From positions 62,001 through 126,000 of the forward strand of contig CAVSNQ010000016.1 of NCBI GenBank assembly GCA_963729365.1: 64,000 bases of DNA. The letters run 5' to 3'. The first letter of the stretch is position 1. Every line of letters starts with the position of its first letter. The notes beneath the pieces were generated by a model. The model had not been told where the DNA came from. It did not search any database and was given only the letters and a program-made list of their open reading frames with translations. The position numbers were made by a program, and so were the translations under genes. Origin of the DNA: JASHPR01 sp963729365 (GTDB taxonomy: Bacteria > Actinomycetota > Actinomycetes > Streptosporangiales > Streptosporangiaceae). This document shows positions 25,354 to 33,610 of the stretch, piece by piece.

Positions 25354-26579
25354 CGCGCACCGCGGCGGCACCGGACACCGAACGGCTCGGAGGCCATCGG
25401 CACCCCGAACCGGCACCGATCCCGGCCGGCACCGAGATCAGCCTGCATCGTGTCCCGACGACCGACGGCGCCACCGTCAACGGCACCCTGTTCCACCCGC
25501 CGGGCGCGGCCACGTGCGTGACCGTGACCCACCCGCGACTCGACATGAGCGGGCACCCGATGATCGGCCTCCTGCTCAGGGCCGGCGTCGCGGTCTGGAG
25601 CCAGGGGATGCGTGCGGCCGGGACGGACCACGCCCTGGTCCACGAACAGGCCCTGCTGGACGTCGCCGCTGGGTACGCGGTCCCCCGTGGGCGCTACGAC
25701 CGGCTCGTCGCGCTCGGGCACTCTGGCGGGGGAACTCTCAACGCGTTCTACCTCTGGCAGGCCACCGCCGCGCCGGAGGACCGGATCGCGCGTACCCCGG
25801 CTGGCAGGCCCACCAGGCTCGCCGAGGCCCAGATGCCGGTGCCCGACGGCGTGGTCTTCCTGGCAGCCCACCCGGGCCAGGGCGAGGTGATGCTGCACGG
25901 CATCGACCCGAGTGTGATCGACGAGGCGGATCCGCTGGCCGCCGATCCCGAGCTGGACCTGTTCGATCCCCGCAACGGGTTCCGTGAGCCGCCGGAGAGC
26001 TCGAGCTACACCCCGGAGTTCCTGGCCCGGTACCGGGCGGCTCAGCGGGAGCGCATGGTCCGCCTCGACAACCTCGCCCGGCACTGGGTCGCGCGCCGGG
26101 AGGACGCCCGGGGGCGGTTCAAGAAGACCGGTGACGTCGCCGACAAGCGCGCGGCACTGGCCCCGCGCTTCCTGATCGTCAACCGCACCGAGGCCGACCC
26201 GCGTTACGTGGATCTGTCCCTCGACCCCAACGACCGTCCCTACGGCTCGCTCCACGGCCTGTACCCGCACCTGATCAACTACGGCACCGTCGGCTTCGGC
26301 CGCATCTGCAGCCCGGACGCATGGCTGTCGACCTGGTCTGGCCTGTCGGCAAACGCCTCGTTCGCCAAGGCCGCACCGCACGTCAGGGTGCCGACGCTGT
26401 ACCTGGAGTTCTCCGGCGACCAGACGCTCCTGCCCGCCGATGCCGGCAAGCTCTACAACGCGATCGGCGCCCAGGAAAAGGAACACGAGATCATCCCCGG
26501 CCTCCACTTCGGCGCCGCCCTGCCCGGCCACCGCCCGGGCATCGAACTGGCCGCGGACACGGTCCTCGGCTGGCTCTGA
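25350..26579 (+). CDS. Alpha/beta hydrolase (409 aa)
   Basis: GTG 25350 overlaps the preceding stop; the longer open frame upstream lies inside the VOC gene and is not used. The nucleophile elbow is GHSGGGT near residue 132. The acid is probably Asp in EFSGDQTLL and the base His in PGLHFGAAL near the end. A long cap region (about 150-270) contains RFKKTGDVADKRAAL. Its position favours hydrolysis of an aryl-CoA thioester, ester or ring-cleavage product. It is not secreted. Confidence 0.78.
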   Translation: MTRTAAAPDTERLGGHRHPEPAPIPAGTEISLHRVPTTDGATVNGTLFHPPGAATCVTVTHPRLDMSGHPMIGLLLRAGVAVWSQGMRAAGTDHALVHEQALLDVAAGYAVPRGRYDRLVALGHSGGGTLNAFYLWQATAAPEDRIARTPAGRPTRLAEAQMPVPDGVVFLAAHPGQGEVMLHGIDPSVIDEADPLAADPELDLFDPRNGFREPPESSSYTPEFLARYRAAQRERMVRLDNLARHWVARREDARGRFKKTGDVADKRAALAPRFLIVNRTEADPRYVDLSLDPNDRPYGSLHGLYPHLINYGTVGFGRICSPDAWLSTWSGLSANASFAKAAPHVRVPTLYLEFSGDQTLLPADAGKLYNAIGAQEKEHEIIPGLHFGAALPGHRPGIELAADTVLGWL

Positions 26580-26620
26580 CTCGTCGCACACCCCCACCAC
26601 CATCTGCAAAGGAGCAGCCG

Positions 26621-27502
26621 ATGCGCACGGACATCGACATCTCGACCCCAGGCGCGTTGCGGGTCACCGGGATCGCGACCGGGCCCGGCACCCCCGGCAC
26701 CCCTGGCACCCCGCTGCTGGTGTGCCTGCCCGGAGGCAGCTACACCGCCCGCTACTTCGACGTCCCCGGGTTCTCCCTGCTCGACGTCGCCGAAGCGAAC
26801 GGATTCACCGCGATCGCCCTCGACCGGCCCGGGTACGGCGGCAGCGATCCCCTCCCCGCCGACGAACGGACGTTCGCGCGCAACGCCGAGGTCCTCGACG
26901 AGGCCATCGCCGCGCTGTGGGCCGAACACGGGGCTGGCCACCCGGGAGTCGTCATAATCTCCCACTCCATCGGCTCGGCGATCACGGTCCACATCGCCGC
27001 GCGCCAGCCCGCCTGGCCGCTGCTCGGGATCGCGCTGCACGGGGTCAACACCGTCTCCCCCGACCACGTCGCCGGCGCCTGGCACTCGATGCCGCCCGGC
27101 GTCCCGGTGCAGTTCAGCCCCGAGCAGCGCCGCATGTTCATGTACGGACCGGACGAAACCTTCGCCCCCGACGCCGTCGACCGCGCCGAGATCTCCGCGG
27201 CCGCCTGCCCGATCGAGGAACTGCTCGAGATCGTCGGCGAGTGGCCGCGCACCGCCGCGGACCTCGCCCGGCAGGTCCAGGTACCAGTCCACTACGTGCT
27301 CGCCGAGCACGAGGCCCTCTGGAACGCCGACCAGAGCCGGGTCGACACGTTCGCCGGGCTGTTCACCTCCGCGCCCCGCGTGGATGCCACCCTGGCCCGC
27401 GGCGTTGGCCACAACATCGACCACCACCACCTCGGCAGGGCCCTGCAACTTCAGCAGCTCGCCTTCGCCCTGACCTGCACCCCGGTGCCGGTCCCGGCCT
27501 GA
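26621..27502 (+). CDS. Alpha/beta hydrolase (293 aa)
   Basis: ATG 26621 has AAAGGAG upstream. The protein has the short-form hydrolase fold with LVCLPGGSYTARYFD (oxyanion loop), nucleophile SHSIGSA, and a C-terminal His in GVGHNIDHHHLG. A GTP-GTP-GTP tripeptide repeat near the N-terminus comes from a slipped 9-base unit. With the previous gene it makes two different hydrolases in one operon, perhaps acting on consecutive intermediates. Confidence 0.78.
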   Translation: MRTDIDISTPGALRVTGIATGPGTPGTPGTPLLVCLPGGSYTARYFDVPGFSLLDVAEANGFTAIALDRPGYGGSDPLPADERTFARNAEVLDEAIAALWAEHGAGHPGVVIISHSIGSAITVHIAARQPAWPLLGIALHGVNTVSPDHVAGAWHSMPPGVPVQFSPEQRRMFMYGPDETFAPDAVDRAEISAAACPIEELLEIVGEWPRTAADLARQVQVPVHYVLAEHEALWNADQSRVDTFAGLFTSAPRVDATLARGVGHNIDHHHLGRALQLQQLAFALTCTPVPVPA

Positions 27503-27533
27503 AACGCGGTCCCGGCGACCGTACTATCTCGCC

Positions 27534-28331
27534 ATGGCCTCTCCCTCTCCCCGGAACCGTCGCGCGGTGGCCGCCGCGGCCGGCAACACGGCCGACCGGA
27601 CCCCGGGTCGCGCGACGCGGATGCGCACGTCGTCCTCGCGCCGCGAGCTAGTGATGTCGGAAATCCTCGAGCACGCCACCCGGCTCTTCGCCGAGCGCGG
27701 ATACGACGGGACCACGCTGCAAGACATCGCCGATGCCATCGGAATCAGCAGGCCGGGGCTCTACAACTACATCAGCAGCAAGGAACAGCTGCTCGCCGCG
27801 CTCGTCAGAGATGTCAGCGAGAACACCGCGCACATCATCCGCGGGATCCGGCTCCGCACCGACCTAAGCTCGGTCGAGAAGCTGCAGGCCGTAGTCCGTG
27901 CGCTGGTCCTCCAGCGCGCCAAAGCACCGGAGCGCTTCCGGGTCCTCGATCGCACCGAGGCCGCGCTCCCAGAGGAAATAGCCGCCCTGCACCTCAAGGC
28001 GCGCCGGGAGGTCCTCGCCGAGATGCGGACCATCATCGAAGAAGGCATGTCGAGGGGAGAGTTCCGCCCTCGGGACGAGCGGCTGGCGGCGCTGTCGGTC
28101 ATCGGCATGTGCAACTGGGTCGCGTGGTGGTTCCACCCAGGCCCCAGCCATCCCGCCGAAGCGGTGGCCGACCAACTCGCCCAGAACGCCGTCGACATGC
28201 TCTCCTACCCGGAAGGCACCGGATCACCGGCCACCGCGCCGCACCGCGCGCTCCAGATGGTCCGGGAGAACCTTGACTACCTCGAGCGCTTCCTCGGTCC
28301 AGAGTCCGGCGCAGCCCCGAGCCGAGGGTAA
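27534..28331 (+). CDS. TetR-family regulator of the aryl-CoA cluster
   Basis: The protein has 265 residues, with an N-terminal extension of about 40 residues before the helix-turn-helix (TTLQDIADAIGISRPGLYNYI, about residues 61-81) and a C-terminal ligand domain. It is the last gene of the plus-strand operon (31-base gap) and probably controls both arms of the divergon. Its final 12-15 residues are encoded by DNA that, on the other strand, is a relic of an XRE gene (28296-28424). The original C-terminus was therefore probably replaced by a rearrangement. A start at Met30 (MRTSSSRRE) is possible. Confidence 0.8.
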   Translation: MASPSPRNRRAVAAAAGNTADRTPGRATRMRTSSSRRELVMSEILEHATRLFAERGYDGTTLQDIADAIGISRPGLYNYISSKEQLLAALVRDVSENTAHIIRGIRLRTDLSSVEKLQAVVRALVLQRAKAPERFRVLDRTEAALPEEIAALHLKARREVLAEMRTIIEEGMSRGEFRPRDERLAALSVIGMCNWVAWWFHPGPSHPAEAVADQLAQNAVDMLSYPEGTGSPATAPHRALQMVRENLDYLERFLGPESGAAPSRG

Positions 28332-28424
28332 GGGCCGCCTCTTGGAGGGTGAGCTGGGTGCGGCGGGCACGCAGGAAGTTCCCAGCTCGCTGCCGCTACT
28401 GCCGGGGTACTGCTGGCGGATCAT
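28296..28424 (-). pseudogene. Relic of an XRE regulator 5' end
   Basis: On the minus strand from ATG 28424, the sequence encodes MIRQQYPGSSGSELG and, after a one-base shift, NFLRARRTQLTLQEAALTLG then SGLRRT. This aligns with SSGSELGRFLRARRAEVTPA and TGLRRT at the start of the intact XRE gene at 17935. The adjoining upstream DNA (28425-28505) also resembles the intact XRE/ADH spacer. Only the first 45 or so codons survive; the rest is gone and overlaps the TetR 3' end. Confidence 0.7.
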
Positions 28425-28506
28425 GCCATCCAGTGTGACAGCCCGCTGACCTACACGGCAGCCGCGTGGAGGGGCCCTGTCAAGCCCCGAACCGCGCTCC
28501 GCTGCG

Positions 28507-29286
28507 GGGCGCGGCCTGGTGCGACAACACATGCGAGTTCTGCCGCAAGGGCCTGCAGACCTCCTGCCGCCACGGCGGCCGCTACGGCCTGGACGGCGTC
28601 GACGCCGGCCAGGGCGAAGCGGTCCGCGTCCCGCAGGCCCAGGGCACCCTGGTCAAGCTGCCCGTCGCCGCCGATTCTGCGCTGCTGGCCTCGCTGCTGA
28701 CCCTTTCCGACGTCTTGTGCACCGGCCACCACGGCGCCGTGAAGGCCGGCGTTACCCGGGGCGATACCGTGACCGTGATCGGCGATGGCGCGGTCGGCCT
28801 GCTCGCAGTGCTGGTCGCGCGCCGACTCGGCGCCGGACAGATCATCCTGATGGGCGGGCACGCCGACCGCACCAGCCTCGGCCGCGACTTCGGCGCCACC
28901 GACGTCGTCGCCGAGCGCGGCGACGAAGGCGTCGCGAAGGTGCGGGAGCTGGCCGACGGCACCGGCAAGGTAATCGGGTGCGTCGGCACCAGGCAGGCCC
29001 CGGCCACCGCGTTCGGCGCCGTCATCGACGGCGGAGTCGTCAGCCGGCTCGGCGTCCCCAACTACGCCGAAGGCCCGATCGGCCCCGTCATGCTGATGCG
29101 CAACATCACCCTGACCGGGGGCGCCTGCCCCTCCCGCGCCTACATCGAGGAACTCATGCCCGACATTCTCGACGGCACCATCGAGCCCGGCCGCGTCTTC
29201 GACACCACCGTCAGCCTGGACTAGGTACCCGACGGCTACCGCGCCATGGCCAGCCGCGAGGCCTCAAGATCCTCATCCGCAACTGA
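28507..29286 (+). pseudogene. 5'-truncated, nonsense- and frameshift-broken alcohol dehydrogenase
   Basis: Homology to the ADH at 18131 begins in the structural-zinc lobe (AWCDNTCEFCRKGLQTSC) and runs through the Rossmann motif VIGDGAVGL to GRVFDTTVSLD. The first 80 or so residues, including the catalytic Cys, are missing. A TAG at 29222 interrupts the frame. Beyond it VPDGYRAMASREA continues, then a one-base loss shifts to LKILIRN. The paralogue is roughly half identical to the intact copy by eye, so this is an old relative and not a recent duplicate. Confidence 0.8.
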
Positions 29287-29618
29287 CCCGCCAACGCTGC
29301 ACACCGGCCGGCCGTTCATCCTCATCGGCACGCTTGCGGCTCTAGCATTTGACTCATGATGCGCGGGCCTGTTGGCCGAGGACCTGGCAGCACCTATACG
29401 GCCCGGCCGATAGCCCCGTGGACAGGAGCACCGTACCTCCACAACCGCCCGTGTTCGGCAGAGCACGCGAAGTCGGGCGAAGAACCGGGTGACACTCGGT
29501 AACCAGTGCCGGGTCGGCGCCAGCGCGCATGGAACCGCCGATCTGGCGGCCACAGCAGCTTCTGCGGTCATCGGCTTCCGGCACGCATAGTTGGTAGATC
29601 TGGCGTCGTCACGAAACT
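29287..29618. other. Gene-free stretch after the ADH relic
   Basis: No frame shows coding character with a start and ribosome-binding site. Minus-strand reading frames cross it but resemble nothing I know. It is probably decayed DNA linked to the broken module on its left. Confidence 0.4.
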
Positions 29619-30287
29619 TCAGTCGAGGTCCGGCGGCCGGTCCGGGTCGCGGAACAGCGGCGTGAGGTAGCGCAGCATGAGCACGGACCAGGTGACGTGG
29701 GTGACGGCCGGGGCGAGCACCCCGCCGGTGGCGTCCCGCTGCCAGCCGAAGATCACACTGGTGATCAGGCCGGCCAGGACCAGCGCCGGGTTGCCGGTAG
29801 CGGCGGTCGATGCCGCATAGGCGAGCGTGGTGGTGCGGAGCGGGCGCGACCCGGACCACAAGGCGCCGCGGAAGAACAGTTCTTCCGCTACCCCGCTGCT
29901 CGACGCGATGAGCAAGACCAGCGGGGTTGACCCGGCTTCGGCGTAGAGCAGCACGCTGGCGACAGCACGGCGCAGGGTGCGGTGGCGGCGGGCGACCCGC
30001 GCGGCGCCGTAGAACACGGCGAAGGTGGCGGCCCCGGTGACGACGGGGACGACGATAAGGGCCCGTGCCGCGCTTCCGGGGCGGGTGCGCCAGCCGCCGC
30101 CGCGCCACGGGATGGGGCCCGCGCCGAGCGCGCCGCACGTCCAGGTGCCGGCCAGACTGGTGGCCAGCAGGTAGAAGCGCGCGGAGCCTGCCTTGGCGGC
30201 GAACGAGGACCGCAGCAGCGCCGCTGCCCCGAGCCCGGCCGCCCCGAGCCAGGCGGCCCTGAGCCCGGCGGCGTCCCGCGCCGTCAC
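29619..30287 (-). CDS. CPBP-family (Abi/CAAX-like) intramembrane protease homologue
   Basis: The protein has 222 residues, hydrophobic, with several predicted membrane segments. The hallmark EExxxR appears as EELFFRG (about residues 132-138), and a later His occurs in THVTWSVLML. These are the two metal-binding regions of CPBP glutamic/metallo-type intramembrane proteases, which in bacteria act in peptide maturation or immunity. The GTG overlaps the stop of the upstream Rossmann gene by 4 bases, so they form one minus-strand operon. No bacteriocin-like small gene is visible nearby. Confidence 0.75.
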   Translation of the reverse strand: MTARDAAGLRAAWLGAAGLGAAALLRSSFAAKAGSARFYLLATSLAGTWTCGALGAGPIPWRGGGWRTRPGSAARALIVVPVVTGAATFAVFYGAARVARRHRTLRRAVASVLLYAEAGSTPLVLLIASSSGVAEELFFRGALWSGSRPLRTTTLAYAASTAATGNPALVLAGLITSVIFGWQRDATGGVLAPAVTHVTWSVLMLRYLTPLFRDPDRPPDLD

Positions 30288-31222
30288 GAGCGGGCCTGCT
30301 GGGCCTCGCGCCGTTCGCGGAGCGCCGAGCGCACGGCGTCGTCGTAGGACATGAGCCGGATCGGGATCAGGTCCCCGATCGAGTGGTCACGCACGATCAC
30401 CTCGTTGGTCATGGAGTCGATGAGGGCCCGGCCGGTACCGGTGTCGACGTCGGTGACCAGGGTCAGCCACAGCGAGGACAGCCAGGGGGTGAGCAGCGGC
30501 ACGGGCAGGAGGAGCAGCGGGCGGTTCTCGATGGCGGCGACCCGGCGCAGCATCGTCGAGTACTGGAGCACCTCCGGGCCCCCGGCCTCATAGACCCGGC
30601 CCGACGCCTCCGGCGGCTCCAGCACGCCGGCCAGGTACGTCACCACGTCGTCGACCGCGATTGGCTGGGTGCGGGTGGCGACCCACTGGGGGGTGATCAT
30701 GACCGGCAGGTGCTCAACGAGCTGGCGAGTCAGCTCCCAGGAGATACCACCGTGCCCAATGATGATCCCGGCCCGGATGACGGTGACCGGCACGCCGCCG
30801 GTACCGAGCAGGTTCTCGACCTCACGGCGGCTGCGCAGGTGGGCGGACAGGTCGTCCGCGTCGTCGCCCAAGCCACCCAGGTAGATGATGCGGCGCAAGC
30901 CAGCCCGGGCGGCCGCCTCGCCGAACGCGGTAGCCCCGGCGGCGTCCTTGCGCTCGAAGTCCGCGTCCTGGAGGGAGTGCACCAGATAGTACGCGGCCTG
31001 GCAGCCGGCCATCGCCGGCTCCAGGGTGGCGGGGTCCTCGACGTCGCCGCGCACCGGTGTGCCTGCCCCCCGGTATCTGGCCGGGTTCCTGGTCATGGCG
31101 ACCACGTCGTGGCCGGCCCGGTCCAAGGCCGCGCACAACCGCTGGCCGACGAAGCCGGACGCGCCGGCCACCAGCACCTTCACTGACCCCCCCGAGCCTT
31201 CCGTGGCCGGGCCTGGCTCCAT
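30284..31222 (-). CDS. NAD(P)-binding atypical SDR (NmrA/complex I assembly-like)
   Basis: The protein has 312 residues from ATG 31222; GTG 31183, just before VKVLVAGASGFVGQRL, may be the real start since the first 13 residues are not conserved. The dinucleotide motif GASGFVG is followed by YYLVHSLQDADF, RIIYLGGLG, VIRAGIIIG and PIAVDDVVTYL, typical of the YLVHS-containing atypical SDRs. These bind NADP and often act on quinones or lipids or as redox sensors. It overlaps the CPBP gene, so it may act at the membrane with it. Confidence 0.8.
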   Translation of the reverse strand: MEPGPATEGSGGSVKVLVAGASGFVGQRLCAALDRAGHDVVAMTRNPARYRGAGTPVRGDVEDPATLEPAMAGCQAAYYLVHSLQDADFERKDAAGATAFGEAAARAGLRRIIYLGGLGDDADDLSAHLRSRREVENLLGTGGVPVTVIRAGIIIGHGGISWELTRQLVEHLPVMITPQWVATRTQPIAVDDVVTYLAGVLEPPEASGRVYEAGGPEVLQYSTMLRRVAAIENRPLLLLPVPLLTPWLSSLWLTLVTDVDTGTGRALIDSMTNEVIVRDHSIGDLIPIRLMSYDDAVRSALRERREAQQARS

Positions 31223-32166
31223 GGCCAGGCCGGACCGTCCCGTAACCGGGACGTACCTCGCCTACCCCCGAGCCTGGGTCCATACACCCGGCTCCGCCAT
31301 CCAGGCCGCCAAAGGCGCAGGAGCACCCGAGACCGCCCGCGCGGCCGCCCGGCCGCTAGATCCAGGTCCTTGCACCGGCCGGTGATGTCGCCGGCGGCTC
31401 GATCGTCATCGACTAGCAAGGCCGGCTCCACAAGATCGATACGTCGCTCAGGTTCCGCCCTGCGGAATATCGACGGCCATCGCATCGACGAATTCCCGGC
31501 GCAGGTCAGGAACAGCCTCTATGACCTCGGCGTACAGCTGTCGCTGACCCTGCATCCGGCAGACGATGTCCGCACTGACTGTCAGCGGCTCGCTAGCTGG
31601 GTGGCCCTTGCCTGGCTCAACGGCGGCAGCCCTGCCATTGGAGGCTCAGGTGGCCGCGACGAGCCCTACTCCCTTCCCGCTCTCACCCAGGCTGCACCAG
31701 CAAAGCGCTGAGCGGCCCGGTCGGCCCGGTGCGAGCTAAAGCTGACACACGCCACGGTGCTCATAACCGGCTGATCCGGGGCGTGATCACGTGCGGCACC
31801 CGTACTGCCGCCTTGTCCCAGAATCGGCGTTCCGCGCGAACTCGCAGCCCGCCGTGCCGACTGAGTCAATCACGCTCCGTGATGGCGGCCACGGAAGCGA
31901 CGTCTGACCGCCATCGGCCGCTCGCTGACGGTGTTCGGCACGTATACGGCCTCGAATGTCTTCACGATCCTGAAAGGCAGCTGGACGAACTCTGGGCCAC
32001 CCGGGTCATCCGCCAGGCCGGGCCGCGACCGGGCACCTGACAGACAGGGCAACTCGGAAACCCAGGTCAGCATCACCACCAAGATCATCTCCAACAAATC
32101 TGTCGTGCATCCCGCTGCCGATCCAGTTGGCGCTGGTTGTCATAGGTATGCATTAGCGTGCGTAGC
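31223..32166. other. Gene-poor kilobase left of the IS607-derived ORF
   Basis: Several open frames of 75-113 codons exist on both strands, but none has a good ribosome-binding site, codon bias or family motif. A+T rises from about 31900 to 32160. The stretch is probably decayed mobile DNA or the flank of an excised element. A fragment reading LADGVRHVYGLECLHDPERQ (31917-31976, plus strand) looks the most protein-like, but I cannot assign it. Confidence 0.4.
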
Positions 32167-33156
32167 GTGAACCTGTCAGGGTGGGCCGGCCGGGTGGGCG
32201 TGAGCAAGTACACCGCCTGCCGGTGGTACAACGCCGGGACACTGCCGGTGCCCGCAGGCCGGGCTGGCCGGGTGATCCTCGCCGGTCCTGGCCGTTCACC
32301 GGGCGCTGCCGGCCGGGTGGTGGTCTGCGCCTGCGTCTGGTCAGCTGGCCAGCGCTGCGGCCTGGGCCGGCTGGTGGCCAGGCTCAGCAGCTGGGTGACC
32401 GCGGACGGAATGACTGTGGGCGGGGTAGTCACCGAGACCGGATCCGCGGTGAACGGCCGCCGCCGCAAGCTCGCGCGTACCCTGGCCGGCCCTGACGCTG
32501 CCGGTATCGTCGTTGAGCACCGGGATGGGCTGGCCCGGTTCGGCACGAAGCGAATTCAGGCCGGCCTCGCCGCCCGGGGGCGGCAGATTGTGATCCTGGA
32601 TCTGGGTGGGATAGACGATGGCCTGGTCCGGGACATGAGTAAGGTTCTGGCTTGGTTCTGCGCTGACATCCGCGCCGACGCGATCAGCAAGCTGACTACT
32701 GCCCTGGCCAAGACCCACGGCATGGTGGTGGTCGAGACGCTGAACAGCGCCGGGATGCTGGCCCAGAAGGGGCTGCCGGGCGCCCGCTCCCGGCGGCGGA
32801 AGCTGGCCGACGCCGGGCTGGCCCAGGCCCGGGCCCGGCTCCGGTACAAGCAGGCCTGGTACGGGTGCCGCCTGATCGAGGCGGACCGGTTCTACCCCAG
32901 CTCGCAGATCTGCTCCGCCTGCGACCGGCAGACCGCGATCGGCTGGGCGGCCGAATGGGACTGCCCGGGCTGCGGGGCGCATCATCACCGCGACGACAAC
33001 GCCGCGGTCAATCTCGCCCGCTATCTCGGTTCGGGGTGGCAGGCCGTGGGACCAGTCGGGTCCCGCGTTAAGCGCCGAGCCGGCGGTAAGACGGGACCTG
33101 GTCCCGCGCGTGGCGTTGAAGCGCCGAACCCAAACCCCGACCGGGGTGCCGCGTGA
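32167..33156 (+). CDS. IS607-derived chimera: serine-recombinase (TnpA) N-terminus fused in frame to TnpB C-terminus
   Basis: The protein has 329 residues from GTG 32167 (VNLSGWAGRVGVSKYTACRWY, MerR-like head). Residues 1-168 match IS607 TnpA: VVTETGSAVNGRRRKLARTL, then VVEHRDGLARFG and LVRDM. From about 169 the chain becomes TnpB: ADAISKLTTALAKTHGMVVVE with RuvC-II Glu190, LRYKQAWYGCRLIEADRFYP, zinc ribbon CSAC...CPGC (C249, C252, C266, C269), and RDDNAAVNL with RuvC-III Asp276. The TnpB N-terminus and RuvC-I Asp are absent. The recombinase active site is altered: where YARVSS is expected it reads CACVWS, so Ser becomes Trp58 and Arg becomes Cys56. Both activities should be dead, yet the frame is open. 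Confidence 0.8.
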   Translation: MNLSGWAGRVGVSKYTACRWYNAGTLPVPAGRAGRVILAGPGRSPGAAGRVVVCACVWSAGQRCGLGRLVARLSSWVTADGMTVGGVVTETGSAVNGRRRKLARTLAGPDAAGIVVEHRDGLARFGTKRIQAGLAARGRQIVILDLGGIDDGLVRDMSKVLAWFCADIRADAISKLTTALAKTHGMVVVETLNSAGMLAQKGLPGARSRRRKLADAGLAQARARLRYKQAWYGCRLIEADRFYPSSQICSACDRQTAIGWAAEWDCPGCGAHHHRDDNAAVNLARYLGSGWQAVGPVGSRVKRRAGGKTGPGPARGVEAPNPNPDRGAA

Positions 33157-33268
33157 GCTGCCCAGCTACAAGCAACCCAGCGGCAACGGTGTCCATCCCG
33201 GGCGTTCGCGTTCGTCGTCCTGGCGACCGGCCGATGCGGGCCGGAAGGATCCAGGCCATGGAGGAGCC

Positions 33269-33610
33269 ATGAAATACATGCTGCTGATCTGCGCCGACGA
33301 GTCCGTCGAGCTGACCCCCGAGGAGCAGGCCAGCATCGGGCCCACGATGGACGCCTGGCTCGCGGATGTGGACGGCCGCGGGGTGCGGCTGCAGGGCCAC
33401 CAGCTGCGCCCGGTCAGCGACGCCACGACCGTGCGGATGCGCGGCGGCGACGTGCTGGTCGCCGACGGGCCGTTCGCCGAGACCAAGGAGCAGATCGCCG
33501 GCTTCGACCTAATCGAATGCGCGGACCTGGACGAGGCCATCGACGTGGCGTCCAGGCACCCGGTGGCCAGGTTCGGGACGATCGAGGTGAGGCCGTTCTG
33601 GACGGACTGA
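33269..33610 (+). CDS. YCII/DGPF-domain protein paired with ECF sigma factor
   Basis: The protein has 113 residues from ATG 33269, with GGAGGAG 3 bases before. MKYMLLICADES, the DGPF-type motif VADGPFAETKEQIAGF and HPVARFGTIEVRPFW are typical of YCII-related DGPF proteins. These small ferredoxin-like-fold proteins are genomic partners of ECF42 sigma factors, as here, and are thought to be regulatory or stress-related. Its last codons overlap the start region of the sigma gene. Confidence 0.87.
   Translation: MKYMLLICADESVELTPEEQASIGPTMDAWLADVDGRGVRLQGHQLRPVSDATTVRMRGGDVLVADGPFAETKEQIAGFDLIECADLDEAIDVASRHPVARFGTIEVRPFWTD

Noticed and set aside
26687..26715. CCCGGCAC-type 9-base repeat as a possible CRISPR or satellite
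   Set aside because: It is three short in-frame units coding Gly-Thr-Pro inside an alpha/beta hydrolase, with no spacers.
31370..31711. A 113-codon plus-strand frame in the gene-poor region
   Set aside because: It has no ribosome-binding site, weak codon bias and no recognisable motif. It is mentioned only as part of the unexplained stretch.
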